Source: Promethearchaeota archaeon (GTDB taxonomy: Archaea; Asgardarchaeota; Lokiarchaeia; Sigynarchaeales; SOKP01). From it: 10,206 bases of DNA. Position 1 is the stretch's first letter, and every line of letters begins with the position of its first letter. This document shows, piece after piece, positions 1-7,601 of this stretch. Under the pieces are notes generated by a model. That model searched no databases, was not told the DNA's origin, and saw nothing but the letters and a program-made list of their open reading frames with translations. The position numbers and the translations under genes were made by a program. The stretch is taken from positions 1 to 10,206 of the forward strand of contig JAHLWV010000067.1 of NCBI GenBank assembly GCA_019057735.1, written 5' to 3'.

Positions 1-245
1 CTTTACTTTATAGGAGATTAGAGAGAAAATTAAATGCTCTTCTACGAGGTCAAAAAATTACAACCAAAAATGTAATAGATTTGGTGATATCTAAAGAACC
101 AAAGACAACTAAAATTAAAATCAGAAGGATCGCTAAGTTTATGGAAACAATGATTGCTATTAAAGAAGGGAAAAGTAAAGTGAAAAATGAACAAGAATTT
201 GAAAACCTATACTTCGAGATGGAGTGGGTTGTAAATAATATATAG
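1..245 (+). CDS. C-terminal fragment of an unrecognised lysine-rich protein (cut by window edge)
   Basis: The frame beginning at base 3 stays open for 80 codons and ends with TAG at 243-245; the other two forward frames hit stops within the first 21 bases. The visible part is rich in Lys, Arg and Glu, has no hydrophobic stretch long enough to span a membrane, and ends in an aromatic, acidic segment (FENLYFEMEWVVNNI). I do not recognise a domain. It lies 82 bases upstream of moxR on the same strand, so it may belong to the MoxR/DUF58 cluster, where DUF4129, DUF4350 or transglutaminase proteins with soluble C-terminal tails are common. That link is inference from position only. An antisense frame over this region is a shadow. 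Confidence 0.6.
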   Translation, partial: LLYRRLERKLNALLRGQKITTKNVIDLVISKEPKTTKIKIRRIAKFMETMIAIKEGKSKVKNEQEFENLYFEMEWVVNNI

Positions 246-263
246 GAAAAAATCATAATAATC

Positions 264-274
264 AATTTATTAAA
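264..274 (+). promoter_or_regulatory. Possible TATA-like box ahead of moxR
   Basis: The 82-base gap between the first gene and moxR is almost entirely A/T with long A runs. TTTATTA at 266-272 is the best TATA-like candidate and would put a transcription start near 293-297 with a leader of about 30 bases. In such A-rich sequence this match is weak, and read-through from the upstream gene is equally possible. Confidence 0.2.
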
Positions 275-327
275 AAAAAAATAAATCAAATAAAATTAAA
301 AAAAAAATATAAGAGATGTGATAATAA

Positions 328-1308
328 ATGGAATCCCATAATAAAGCAAAGTATTATGATAGGGAAGAATTAGATGTAGAACCAATTAGAGATATAGCAC
401 AAGAAGTACTATCAGAGGTTAGTCGGGTTATTGTAGGTTACGGCGATATCTTGCAGCAACTTTTCATAGCATTACTTGTTAATGGCCATGTCCTCCTTGA
501 AGGAGTACCTGGTTTAGGGAAAACTGTGATGGCAAAGACATTCGCAAAAACGCTCGGTATATCCTTTAGAAGAATTCAATTTACTCCTGATTTATTACCA
601 TCAGATATTACAGGAACAAAAATATTCGATCAAAACGAAGGAGCGTTTGTACTCCAAAGGGGACCCTTATTTGCAAATATTGTATTAGCAGACGAAATTA
701 ATCGAGCCGCTCCCAAAACTCAATCTGCGCTCCTTGAAGCTATGGCAGAAAGACAAATAACTATTGAAGGAGAAACTCTTCCTCTTGATAAACCTTTCAT
801 GGTTGTTGCTACAGAGAACCCAGTCGAAATGGAGGGAACATACCCATTACCAGAAGCGCAACTTGATCGATTTATCATGAAGCTCTGGTTAGAATATCCC
901 GAAAAAGAAGAAGAAGTTGATATAATGAGAAGACAGATATCAGGAGAGTCTCCAACAGTCGAGGCAATTACCAGTGGGGAAGAATTACTCGCGGCTCAAA
1001 GACTAATGAACATGGTATACATTGATGATAGGATATTGAAATATATTAGAGATATTGTATTAAAAACTCGAAGCCATCCTCAGATCGCTCTTGGATGTGG
1101 TCCACGAGCCTCACTTGTCTTAATGAAGTGTTCCAAAGCTAGAGCTGCTATCTTAGGGAGAGTATACGTTACACCTGATGATGTGAGAGCGTTAATTGTT
1201 CCAGCATTGAACCATCGAATACTACTAAAACCAGAAGCCGAATTAGAGGGTTTAGATGTTAAGATAGTAATCAAAAATATTGTCGAAGATATCCCAATCC
1301 CTATTTAA
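328..1308 (+). CDS. MoxR-family AAA+ ATPase
   Basis: This 326-residue protein is a complete MoxR-type AAA+ ATPase of the usual length. Visible motifs in order: Walker A GVPGLGKT (residues 59-66), Walker B LADEIN (120-125), sensor 1 ATENP (161-165), the LDRF arginine-finger motif (179-182), and the sensor 2 region GPRAS (258-262) in the C-terminal helical lid. There is no signal peptide or membrane segment, so it acts in the cytoplasm. MoxR ATPases are thought to act as chaperone-like motors that remodel or load metal into partner complexes, usually with von Willebrand factor A proteins. The next gene is such a protein, which supports the pairing. The ATG at 328 follows a weak ribosome-binding match (GTGAT at 318-322). 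The substrate is unknown. Confidence 0.93.
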   Translation: MESHNKAKYYDREELDVEPIRDIAQEVLSEVSRVIVGYGDILQQLFIALLVNGHVLLEGVPGLGKTVMAKTFAKTLGISFRRIQFTPDLLPSDITGTKIFDQNEGAFVLQRGPLFANIVLADEINRAAPKTQSALLEAMAERQITIEGETLPLDKPFMVVATENPVEMEGTYPLPEAQLDRFIMKLWLEYPEKEEEVDIMRRQISGESPTVEAITSGEELLAAQRLMNMVYIDDRILKYIRDIVLKTRSHPQIALGCGPRASLVLMKCSKARAAILGRVYVTPDDVRALIVPALNHRILLKPEAELEGLDVKIVIKNIVEDIPIPI

Positions 1309-1337
1309 AGTTTTTATTTGCATTAAAAATAGAGTTA

Positions 1338-1348
1338 AATTTATAAGA
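1338..1348 (+). promoter_or_regulatory. Possible internal TATA box ahead of the DUF58 gene
   Basis: The 76-base gap after moxR begins with a T-rich stretch (AGTTTTTATTTG, 1309-1320) that could weakly terminate transcription. It then contains AATTTATAAG (1338-1347), a TATA-like sequence about 42 bases before the ATG at 1385. The DUF58 gene could therefore have its own start of transcription as well as read-through from moxR. This is a motif match only. Confidence 0.3.
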
Positions 1349-1371
1349 AAAAAGTGTTAATTAATTTAGGC

Positions 1372-1380
1372 AAGGAGGAA
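1372..1380 (+). promoter_or_regulatory. Strong Shine-Dalgarno site of the DUF58 gene
   Basis: AAGGAGGAA ends 4 bases before the ATG at 1385, with the GGAGG core 6 bases before it. It is the clearest ribosome binding site in the window and fixes the DUF58 start. Most other genes here have weak sites or none. Confidence 0.8.
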
Positions 1381-1384
1381 TAAG

Positions 1385-2713
1385 ATGTTAGGAGGAAAGG
1401 GAAGAACTTTAGTATTATTTTCAGTTTTTTTTCTAACAGCAGGTTTTGCGTTTGAAAACTACTTCCTGATTTATTTCGCCGTACTTTTATTATTTAGCAC
1501 AGTTATAAGTTTACCCTTATTCTATTACCAGATGAATATCGAAGAATTAAGAGTATATAGAGAACTTGAAAAAGAGAAAGTGTTCAAAGACGATTTCGTT
1601 CATATTAAAGTAATCGTTGAAAACACTGGTAAAAGTAGTTTTGATTTTCTTGAAATTAGAGATTACTACAACCCTCAACTCTTTAGGTTAGTATTAGGAG
1701 AAAATTTTATTTCCACTAGAATTGGTCCAAAGAAAACAATAAAGTTCAGCTACATTCTCGAGCCAAGAGTAAGAGGCGAATACCCTTTGGGGCCTCTTTC
1801 TCTAATAGTCAAAGATAGGTTAGGATTTAATTCTGTAGAAAGAGTTGTTCCGGATAGTGTATCTGATATCTTAATTTATCCACCCTATGAAGATATTAAA
1901 AGAATTGAAATTTTAGGGTCTAAGCGCTCTTTAAACTTAAATTACGGAATACAACGTTCTAAGCTAAAAGGACTTGGATCTGAATTCTATGGAATGAGAA
2001 GATATGTATTTGGCGATCAATTTAGACTCATTGACTGGAAAGCAAGTGCTCGAACTCAAAAACTAATTGTTAAAGAATACGAAAGTGAAAGAGATGTTAC
2101 CGTTATGATCTTAGTAGACTCGTCTAATTCTATGGCAGGTGGTGCTATTGAAAACACAAAATTCGAGTATGCCGTTAGAGCTTGCATGCTTTTAACTAAA
2201 GTCGCATTGTCTCGTAAAGACAATGTTGGTGTTTTTACATTTTCAGATAGAAAAAATTTTAAATATTTAAAACCTGGGAGTGGAGACGATCATTTTTACC
2301 AAGTGTTAGATTTTATTGCGAGAGTAAAACCTGAGGGTAAGTCGAGATTTGTTGAAGCGATGGGTTTTTTAAGCAGCTGCTTTCAAAAACGTAGTTTAAT
2401 TTTCATAATATCGGATTTAGAAGCAAATGTTAAAGAAATAGGGCTAGCAATCAGAAAACTAGTAACTTTCAACCATACTATTATTTTAATCAATCCTTTC
2501 AGTCCCTGGTTTGAAATCCATGAAATTGATTTATCAACCACAGATAAAGCTCTTGCAGAAGCTATTAGCGAAGAAATGATGGAACATATTTTAATAATAA
2601 AGCAAGAAGTAAGAAATTTAGGTGTAAACATCATAACAGTTGGACCTGATGATATGATGAAGCAAGTTTTAGGCACTTATATGGAAGCGAAGAAAAAGGG
2701 GAGTGCGTATTAA
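1385..2713 (+). CDS. DUF58 / von Willebrand factor A-like membrane-anchored protein
   Basis: The protein has 442 residues. Two hydrophobic segments lie at the N-terminus (about 8-22 and 25-46), followed by a beta-rich region (about 50-170). The DUF58 signature spans 198-237, including EFYGMRRYVFGDQFRLIDWK with the conserved GD and IDWK. A von Willebrand factor A-like fold follows with an intact MIDAS motif DSSNS (245-249), so it probably binds a divalent metal. A later SDLE (343-346) fits the second acidic position. In this family the N-terminal hairpin anchors the protein and the A domain works with MoxR. It follows moxR on the same strand after 76 bases and has its own strong ribosome binding site. 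Its specific client is unknown. Confidence 0.92.
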   Translation: MLGGKGRTLVLFSVFFLTAGFAFENYFLIYFAVLLLFSTVISLPLFYYQMNIEELRVYRELEKEKVFKDDFVHIKVIVENTGKSSFDFLEIRDYYNPQLFRLVLGENFISTRIGPKKTIKFSYILEPRVRGEYPLGPLSLIVKDRLGFNSVERVVPDSVSDILIYPPYEDIKRIEILGSKRSLNLNYGIQRSKLKGLGSEFYGMRRYVFGDQFRLIDWKASARTQKLIVKEYESERDVTVMILVDSSNSMAGGAIENTKFEYAVRACMLLTKVALSRKDNVGVFTFSDRKNFKYLKPGSGDDHFYQVLDFIARVKPEGKSRFVEAMGFLSSCFQKRSLIFIISDLEANVKEIGLAIRKLVTFNHTIILINPFSPWFEIHEIDLSTTDKALAEAISEEMMEHILIIKQEVRNLGVNIITVGPDDMMKQVLGTYMEAKKKGSAY

Positions 2714-2716
2714 AAG

Positions 2717-4150
2717 ATGGCACGATATTACCTTTTGATACTAAAGGTTATTAATGCACTTGTTTTCTTGTGGATTTTAGTCATTTTTTTATCTATTTTT
2801 CATTTTGACGAAGTTATCACAACTAGTGAAGGGGAACTTGTTTTATCTTCATTTTTAACCAGTTTAAAGAATATTTTGACATATGTAATATTTATAGTAG
2901 TATATGGAGTTGCGTTTGTTTGTGTCATGGTAGCCTCTATTTTATTTCTATCAGTTCAACCATTCATGCGTACTCTATTAGACCAATTTTTTCGAGGATT
3001 ATTGAGCCTCTGGTTTACATTCCCGAATGGTAATACACCGGAATTCAGTGAAATTCCTGATCTAATAGGTCAGGAATTCGCAGTATTCAGTGAAAATTTC
3101 TATTTAATTGCATTTCAAATATTAATAATCATCGCTATCTATTACGCTATCAAAGCATTTCTGAAAACAGATCCAAAAAACGAACTGCGAGTTGTAGGAT
3201 CAATTGTTCTCATGTTAGTAGTTCCGCTTATGGTTTTTGGATTTAAAGATATGCTAGAATTATTCAATATAACACTTCCGTATTTAGAAGATCTACCCTA
3301 TCCATTAGATCCATCATTAGAGGTAATTCCTATCGATAATATATTTCAATTTTTTGCAAGTCCTGTAATTCTTCTTGCTATCGCTTCTTATATATATTTA
3401 GAAATGGCTTTTCAAATAAATTATACATTCACTGTTACTAAACCATCCTTAGAACGAAGCTATCGGTTAGAAGCTCAGTTAAGCGTGTTACAAAGTGAAT
3501 CCTATTATATAACTGCAAATGTTGACAAAATCAAAGAAGAAGCAAAAAAAAGGAAACAGGAATTAAAAATTGACGAAAAAGCAACTATAGGGAAATTTTT
3601 CGCTAAAACGGGAGATACATTTTCTTATGTTAAAGAAATGATAGAAAGAAGAAAATTAGAGGACGAGGAAAAAAAATTAATTACCGCTGCTTCTAAGACG
3701 AGAAGACTTGGAAGATATATACACCGGCTTTTTCAAGAAGATAGCGAAGCCCGCGATACTCTAACAGCCAGATCATCAGCCCCTAAACCTAAAAGCCTCA
3801 TGGTTTCAACAATTATTAATTTTGTTTTCCGGGTTGGCTTACTTATAATCATTAGCTTTATTATTATTCATCCAAGATGGTTCATGGAAAATGTTTTTAA
3901 TTTACCACCTGCAATTATGGAAAGCGTTGCAATGTATTCTCCAGAAGTTATAATAATACTATTAGTTCCACTGATACTTATATTCCCCGTGATTTCAAAG
4001 ATTATTTCTTCAATAAAACATAGAAATTTAATTATTCGCTTGCAACAAGAAGGTAGGATAAAAGAGATTCTAGCTTCAGTAGGCGATTATGTAAAGAAAG
4101 AAGAAATAACAGAAGAAAAAGATCTTGAAATTCAAGAAACTACTGCATGA
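2717..4150 (+). CDS. Unrecognised multi-pass membrane protein linked to MoxR/DUF58
   Basis: I do not recognise the family of this 477-residue protein. It has seven clear hydrophobic segments (about 7-30, 53-82, 127-149, 157-176, 208-230, 362-386 and 406-432). Between the fifth and sixth lies a roughly 125-residue soluble region (about 240-360) rich in Lys, Arg and Glu, probably helical and perhaps coiled-coil. The positive-inside rule puts this region, the 146-158 loop and the C-terminal tail in the cytoplasm. That does not fit seven spans with a cytoplasmic N-terminus, so either 88-104 also enters the membrane or one segment does not cross it. The loop after segment four is acidic and probably extracytoplasmic. 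No von Willebrand factor A or transglutaminase motif is seen. The ATG lies 4 bases after the DUF58 stop, behind GGGGAG (2699-2704), suggesting co-translation and a shared complex. Confidence 0.85.
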   Translation: MARYYLLILKVINALVFLWILVIFLSIFHFDEVITTSEGELVLSSFLTSLKNILTYVIFIVVYGVAFVCVMVASILFLSVQPFMRTLLDQFFRGLLSLWFTFPNGNTPEFSEIPDLIGQEFAVFSENFYLIAFQILIIIAIYYAIKAFLKTDPKNELRVVGSIVLMLVVPLMVFGFKDMLELFNITLPYLEDLPYPLDPSLEVIPIDNIFQFFASPVILLAIASYIYLEMAFQINYTFTVTKPSLERSYRLEAQLSVLQSESYYITANVDKIKEEAKKRKQELKIDEKATIGKFFAKTGDTFSYVKEMIERRKLEDEEKKLITAASKTRRLGRYIHRLFQEDSEARDTLTARSSAPKPKSLMVSTIINFVFRVGLLIIISFIIIHPRWFMENVFNLPPAIMESVAMYSPEVIIILLVPLILIFPVISKIISSIKHRNLIIRLQQEGRIKEILASVGDYVKKEEITEEKDLEIQETTA

Positions 4151-4161
4151 AACCTTCAATA

Positions 4162-5097
4162 TCATATTTCTAAATTAATTGCAAACCTTGCTAATTCTTT
4201 CTTTTTTTCTTTTGAGACCATTAAGGTATCAAAACAATAAGTATTTATATTCATTTCCTTAACAATCGACCTTAATGCACAATCTTTATTATCGATGATG
4301 AAATGGCTTATTAGGTCTCTATAATATTGCGCCACTCCAACACAAGAAACTTCGAGTCCTAGATATTTCATCATTTTATCTGCTGGACCTTTTACAGTTG
4401 CCCCTTCTATAATTGGGCTTATTGCAATTACTTTTTGCTTAATGGCTTTCAAAGTTTTCCTAATTCCCGGAATCGTTAGTATAGTTCCAATGGAGACTAC
4501 AGGGTTCGAAGGACAAATTATAACTCTCTCAGCATGCTCTATGTAATCGAGTACGCCCTTAACTGGCTTTGCTTTATCAATGCCTTGAAACTTAATGTCT
4601 AATATCCTTGGTCTACTTTTGTATCTAATAAAAAATTCTTCAAAATGCATTTCTTCTGAATCAGTTGTAATTATCGTTTGAACACTCTCATTCGTCATTG
4701 GTATAAGATGAGATTTTATCCCCATTTTTTTAGCAATTTTCATAGTAATTTCTGCTTTGTTAAATCCCTTCTTAAAAAGATCGGTTCTATAAATGTGAGT
4801 TGCTAAGTCTCGATCTCCCAAATTAAACCATTTAAAATCGTAAAATTGCTCTAAAGATTTTAAGCAATTAAAAGTTTCGTCTTGAAAACCCCAACCTTTT
4901 TCATTATCTACTATTCCCGCCAAAGTGTAAGTTATTATATCTATATCAGGGCAGATTTGTAACCCGTATAATTCTATATCGTCACCTGTATTTATTACGA
5001 TCTTTAATAAAGCAGGATCAATTACATTCGCCAATCCTTCAATAAATTTAGCTGCTCCTACTCCACCAGCAAGTACTAAATAATAAATATCATCCAT
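4162..5097 (-). CDS. cofD: 2-phospho-L-lactate (or phosphoenolpyruvate) transferase CofD, coenzyme F420 synthesis
   Basis: CofD joins Fo to the phospho-three-carbon group of a GDP-activated donor, giving F420-0 (from 2-phospholactate) or dehydro-F420-0 (from phosphoenolpyruvate). The 311-residue length is normal. Family motifs are present in order: LAGGVGAAKF (9-18), NTGDD (36-40), PDIDIITYTLAG (50-61), the NEKGWG region (65-70), WFNLGDRDLATH (90-101), LIPMTNESVQT (131-141), CPSNPVVSIGTIL (195-207) and ISPIIEGATVKGPADKMM (226-243). There is no membrane segment, so it is cytoplasmic. Its ATG lies 10 bases after the cofE stop, so it is the last gene of the - strand block. A CofC/FbiD guanylyltransferase and the Fo synthase genes are not in this window. 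Because the neighbouring CofE carries an FbiB-like reductase domain, the phosphoenolpyruvate route is the more likely donor route; that is inference. Confidence 0.95.
   Translation of the reverse strand: MDDIYYLVLAGGVGAAKFIEGLANVIDPALLKIVINTGDDIELYGLQICPDIDIITYTLAGIVDNEKGWGFQDETFNCLKSLEQFYDFKWFNLGDRDLATHIYRTDLFKKGFNKAEITMKIAKKMGIKSHLIPMTNESVQTIITTDSEEMHFEEFFIRYKSRPRILDIKFQGIDKAKPVKGVLDYIEHAERVIICPSNPVVSIGTILTIPGIRKTLKAIKQKVIAISPIIEGATVKGPADKMMKYLGLEVSCVGVAQYYRDLISHFIIDNKDCALRSIVKEMNINTYCFDTLMVSKEKKKELARFAINLEI
4195..4213 (+). terminator. T-rich tract, possible terminator of the MoxR block
   Basis: TTCTTTCTTTTTTTCTTTT on the + strand, about 45 bases after the stop of the membrane protein gene, has the form of an archaeal oligo-T terminator with no hairpin. 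It lies inside the 3' end of the opposing cofD gene, so the two transcripts would overlap at their ends. Confidence 0.35.
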
Positions 5098-5107
5098 ATT
5101 TTAACGC

Positions 5108-6523
5108 TCAATCTTTTTTACTTATCCTAAAGATAATCTCTCTTAATTCCTTACGATATGGTTTTTGAGTTGTTTTAGTTGAATAACCTACTGTAAAAAA
5201 AGCCATAGGTACGAAAGAACTTGGTAGTTTCAGTACTTCCTTGATAATTTGTTTTGCAAATAAAGGTGCGCAATACCAACATGCAGATACTCCTAAATTT
5301 TCAAATGCAAGAAGTAAATAGGTTGCTGAGGCGCTTATACTCTGCACTCCCATAATATACTCATTAAAATCTCGTGTACTATCCGAATTGGTCTTTAAAT
5401 CGTGTGAATCCATGCATAAGAGTATTAAATAAGGTGAATTGAGAAATTGATTTCTTGTTTTATTAATTTTCTTAAAAACATAATCATCTGATTTGCCTTC
5501 TTGTATCATGTCTTCTTTCAATTTAGAATTCATCTTTTTAATCAAGGATTCACGAATCTGTCCCTTTTCAATTATAACATAACGCCAGAATTGCCCATTG
5601 TGAGAACTTGGAGCCCATCGTGCCACATCTATACAGTCTTCTATCAGTTTAATACTAATTTTTTTATCATTAAACTCTGATTTATAGCTTCTCCGAGATT
5701 TAAGAATGGTTTTAAAATTCCCATTTATGCGTTTCTCTCTAAATAAATCTATCTCGCTTTTTCTTAAAATTTTGTTTATAGAAGATTTTTCTATTATTGA
5801 ATATTTATATCCCCTGACTATAACAACTGGTAATCCTTCGTCCGTTTCTCCCATGACTAATTGAGCAGCAGAAGTTAAATTGTCAATCTGTCCGATAATT
5901 GTACTCTGTAATTCTTTCCCATATAAATCCTTACTACCTCGCTTGTCTAATATTGGAGATATTCCAGAAACGCCTATAGCCACTCCTACTGCTCCCAATC
6001 TAAACGATCTTCCAAACGAGTCTGATATCAATACAGCAATTTTTTTTTTTGTTAAATTTTGAAGTGAAATCCGGATTTTTTCGGCTTCTTTATCTGAATC
6101 TAAAGGGAGCAGAGAAATTACATCCCCTTCTCCAACATTAGATTTATCGATACCTGCATTTGCACATACAAAACCGTGGTTCGTTTCAACGATCAGTACA
6201 TGCTCTGCTTTTAATACTTGTCTTGATTCATCTAATATTGCTTGAATTAGCTGGGGGCTTTTATCGGGCAAATTATTTTTTCTTATCAATGGAGCCATTA
6301 TATTGTGCAGATCTATAGCCTCTTGACTTGGGATGATGTCTCCTGTATTCCTTAATCTTCCCAAACTTTTCGATACTATGGTCTGGGCAATAATTACAAT
6401 GTCTCCATCTTCTAATGAAATACTGTTTTTTAATAAAGCATTAAAAATAATTGATGGAATATCGTCGCTGGTTTTTATTAAGGGGATATCTTCTACCCCG
6501 AAAATTTCTATTTTTCCTCTCAT
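5108..6523 (-). CDS. cofE: CofE F420-0:gamma-glutamyl ligase fused to an FbiB-like nitroreductase domain
   Basis: This 471-residue fusion is nearly twice the length of a stand-alone CofE (about 250). Residues 1-245 are CofE: QTIVSKSLGR (47-56, Thr48 where Lys is common), ETNHGFVCANAGIDKSNV (113-130), SDSFGRSFRLGAVGVAIG (167-184), YGKEL (201-205) and LVMGETDEGLPVVIVRGY (222-239). CofE adds glutamates to F420-0 using GTP. Residues 270-471 form an FMN nitroreductase fold: RRSYKSEF (277-284), WAPSSHNGQFW (303-313), an ISASATYLLLAFENLGVSACW core (396-416) and GY (446-447). This order matches mycobacterial FbiB, whose C-terminal domain reduces dehydro-F420-0 to F420-0. An AAGGAAG ribosome-binding match precedes the ATG by 10 bases. 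The gene starts 25 bases after the upstream radical SAM stop and precedes cofD by 10. Reductase activity is inferred from this similarity. Confidence 0.93.
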   Translation of the reverse strand: MRGKIEIFGVEDIPLIKTSDDIPSIIFNALLKNSISLEDGDIVIIAQTIVSKSLGRLRNTGDIIPSQEAIDLHNIMAPLIRKNNLPDKSPQLIQAILDESRQVLKAEHVLIVETNHGFVCANAGIDKSNVGEGDVISLLPLDSDKEAEKIRISLQNLTKKKIAVLISDSFGRSFRLGAVGVAIGVSGISPILDKRGSKDLYGKELQSTIIGQIDNLTSAAQLVMGETDEGLPVVIVRGYKYSIIEKSSINKILRKSEIDLFREKRINGNFKTILKSRRSYKSEFNDKKISIKLIEDCIDVARWAPSSHNGQFWRYVIIEKGQIRESLIKKMNSKLKEDMIQEGKSDDYVFKKINKTRNQFLNSPYLILLCMDSHDLKTNSDSTRDFNEYIMGVQSISASATYLLLAFENLGVSACWYCAPLFAKQIIKEVLKLPSSFVPMAFFTVGYSTKTTQKPYRKELREIIFRISKKD

Positions 6524-6548
6524 AACATTAAATCTTCCTTTTTAAAAA

Positions 6549-7601
6549 TTAAATCTTATAATTCTTTAAATCTGAATCCTTGCTTTTTGCGTATTTTTCA
6601 AATTTATCTGGAATCGCACAACACGCTGAGAAGAAATTGAAGACAACATCAGGATCATTTTTTTTTATCCACTTTAATGTATTTTTTGAAGGTATTTCAA
6701 TTCTATTTATCCCAGCTTTAATCGCATATTTTTCTATATCTAATTTCACGTCCCCTCTTGGTCTCATGCACCCTAAGGAAATTTCTGTGTCTGGGTAGAT
6801 AAATCTAGTAGTCGCAATTATTTTTGCGATATCACCTGGTTGAGGTCTAAGAAAATTATTTACAGAATTATTTGGAGGGATTAACGCAATCAATACTATT
6901 AAAGAGGGATCTAATCCCGATTCTTTCAAAAACTTAAGTGTTTCCAATTCTTTGTGAATCTTGCCATAGAATAACCCTATGCATATATGAGGAACGATAT
7001 TTATTCCATATTTTTGCATGAGTCTGATTGCTTTTTTATAATCGTCAATATCTTTTTTTAGATGGTAAATATTGTTTATTATGTCTTTATCCATAGTAAC
7101 ATCAAAAGAAACGATATCAACTCCGGCGAGTGCTAATTGTTTTGCAGTTTCTTCATTAAGCAACCCAGTATGAGCGTTTATTATTAAATTCGTTTTCTTC
7201 TTGATTTCTTTAATAGTGTCTAGAAAGCTTAGTAAAGGAACTGAACCATCGGGAAGACATCCTCCCGAAATTAAAACGCCAATTCCACCATTTTTATTTA
7301 ATTCTAATAAATAAGTTTTTAATTCAGAATTAGTTAGGATTTGTTTCATACCATCTAAATATTTTTTATTACAATGTTCACAGTGTAATGAACATTCACT
7401 TCCAGTAATGCTTACAGCTGGAAACCTTTTATTGGGGATATAAACTTTTATTAGATTTCCAAATTTTCTCTTCTTTATTTTATAAGCAAGATTTAAAATC
7501 GGCTCTAATTCTCTATTATCAAGCTTTAATAATGTATCATAATCTGACCATGTTTGATTACCTAATTCAAATCTCTTAATTAGATCCTTAATATCATTCA
7601 T
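6549..7601 (-). CDS. lipS1/lipS2: Radical SAM protein, probable LipS1/LipS2-type lipoyl synthase subunit
   Basis: From the ATG at 7601 this is a 350-residue radical SAM enzyme. The CxxxCxxC motif (CSLHCEHC; Cys70, 74, 77) would hold the SAM-cleaving [4Fe-4S] cluster, and GISGG-like ISGG (111-114) is next to Cys115. Further cysteines at 115, 207, 278 (in GCMRPRG) and the pair 327/328 are candidates for a second cluster, as expected if it donates sulfur. Such proteins are often labelled biotin synthase-like. Together with the other radical SAM gene and the lipoate ligase-family gene between them, the best call is one half of the LipS1/LipS2 lipoyl synthase. I cannot say which half. A longer frame opens with TTG at 7643, but the ATG at 7601 overlaps the previous stop by only 8 bases (ATGAATGA), suggesting translational coupling. 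Confidence 0.8.
   Translation of the reverse strand: MNDIKDLIKRFELGNQTWSDYDTLLKLDNRELEPILNLAYKIKKRKFGNLIKVYIPNKRFPAVSITGSECSLHCEHCNKKYLDGMKQILTNSELKTYLLELNKNGGIGVLISGGCLPDGSVPLLSFLDTIKEIKKKTNLIINAHTGLLNEETAKQLALAGVDIVSFDVTMDKDIINNIYHLKKDIDDYKKAIRLMQKYGINIVPHICIGLFYGKIHKELETLKFLKESGLDPSLIVLIALIPPNNSVNNFLRPQPGDIAKIIATTRFIYPDTEISLGCMRPRGDVKLDIEKYAIKAGINRIEIPSKNTLKWIKKNDPDVVFNFFSACCAIPDKFEKYAKSKDSDLKNYKI

Noticed and set aside
50..289. Hydrophobic 79-residue frame on the - strand
   Set aside because: It lies antisense to the open C-terminal frame at 1-245 and its hydrophobic, Ile/Phe-rich composition is what a reversed Lys/Glu-rich coding strand produces.
246..327. A-rich stretch as a repeat or origin element
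   Set aside because: It is low-complexity A/T without a repeated unit or palindrome; nothing beyond a weak TATA-like match can be supported.
1080..2676. Antisense frames of 64 and 97 residues under moxR and the DUF58 gene
   Set aside because: Both lie wholly inside well-supported genes, show no domain pattern and have no promoter or ribosome binding site of their own.
5108..5720. A separate nitroreductase gene downstream of cofE
   Set aside because: The frame runs without a stop from the CofE motifs through the nitroreductase motifs, and the domain order matches FbiB, so a fusion is the simpler reading.
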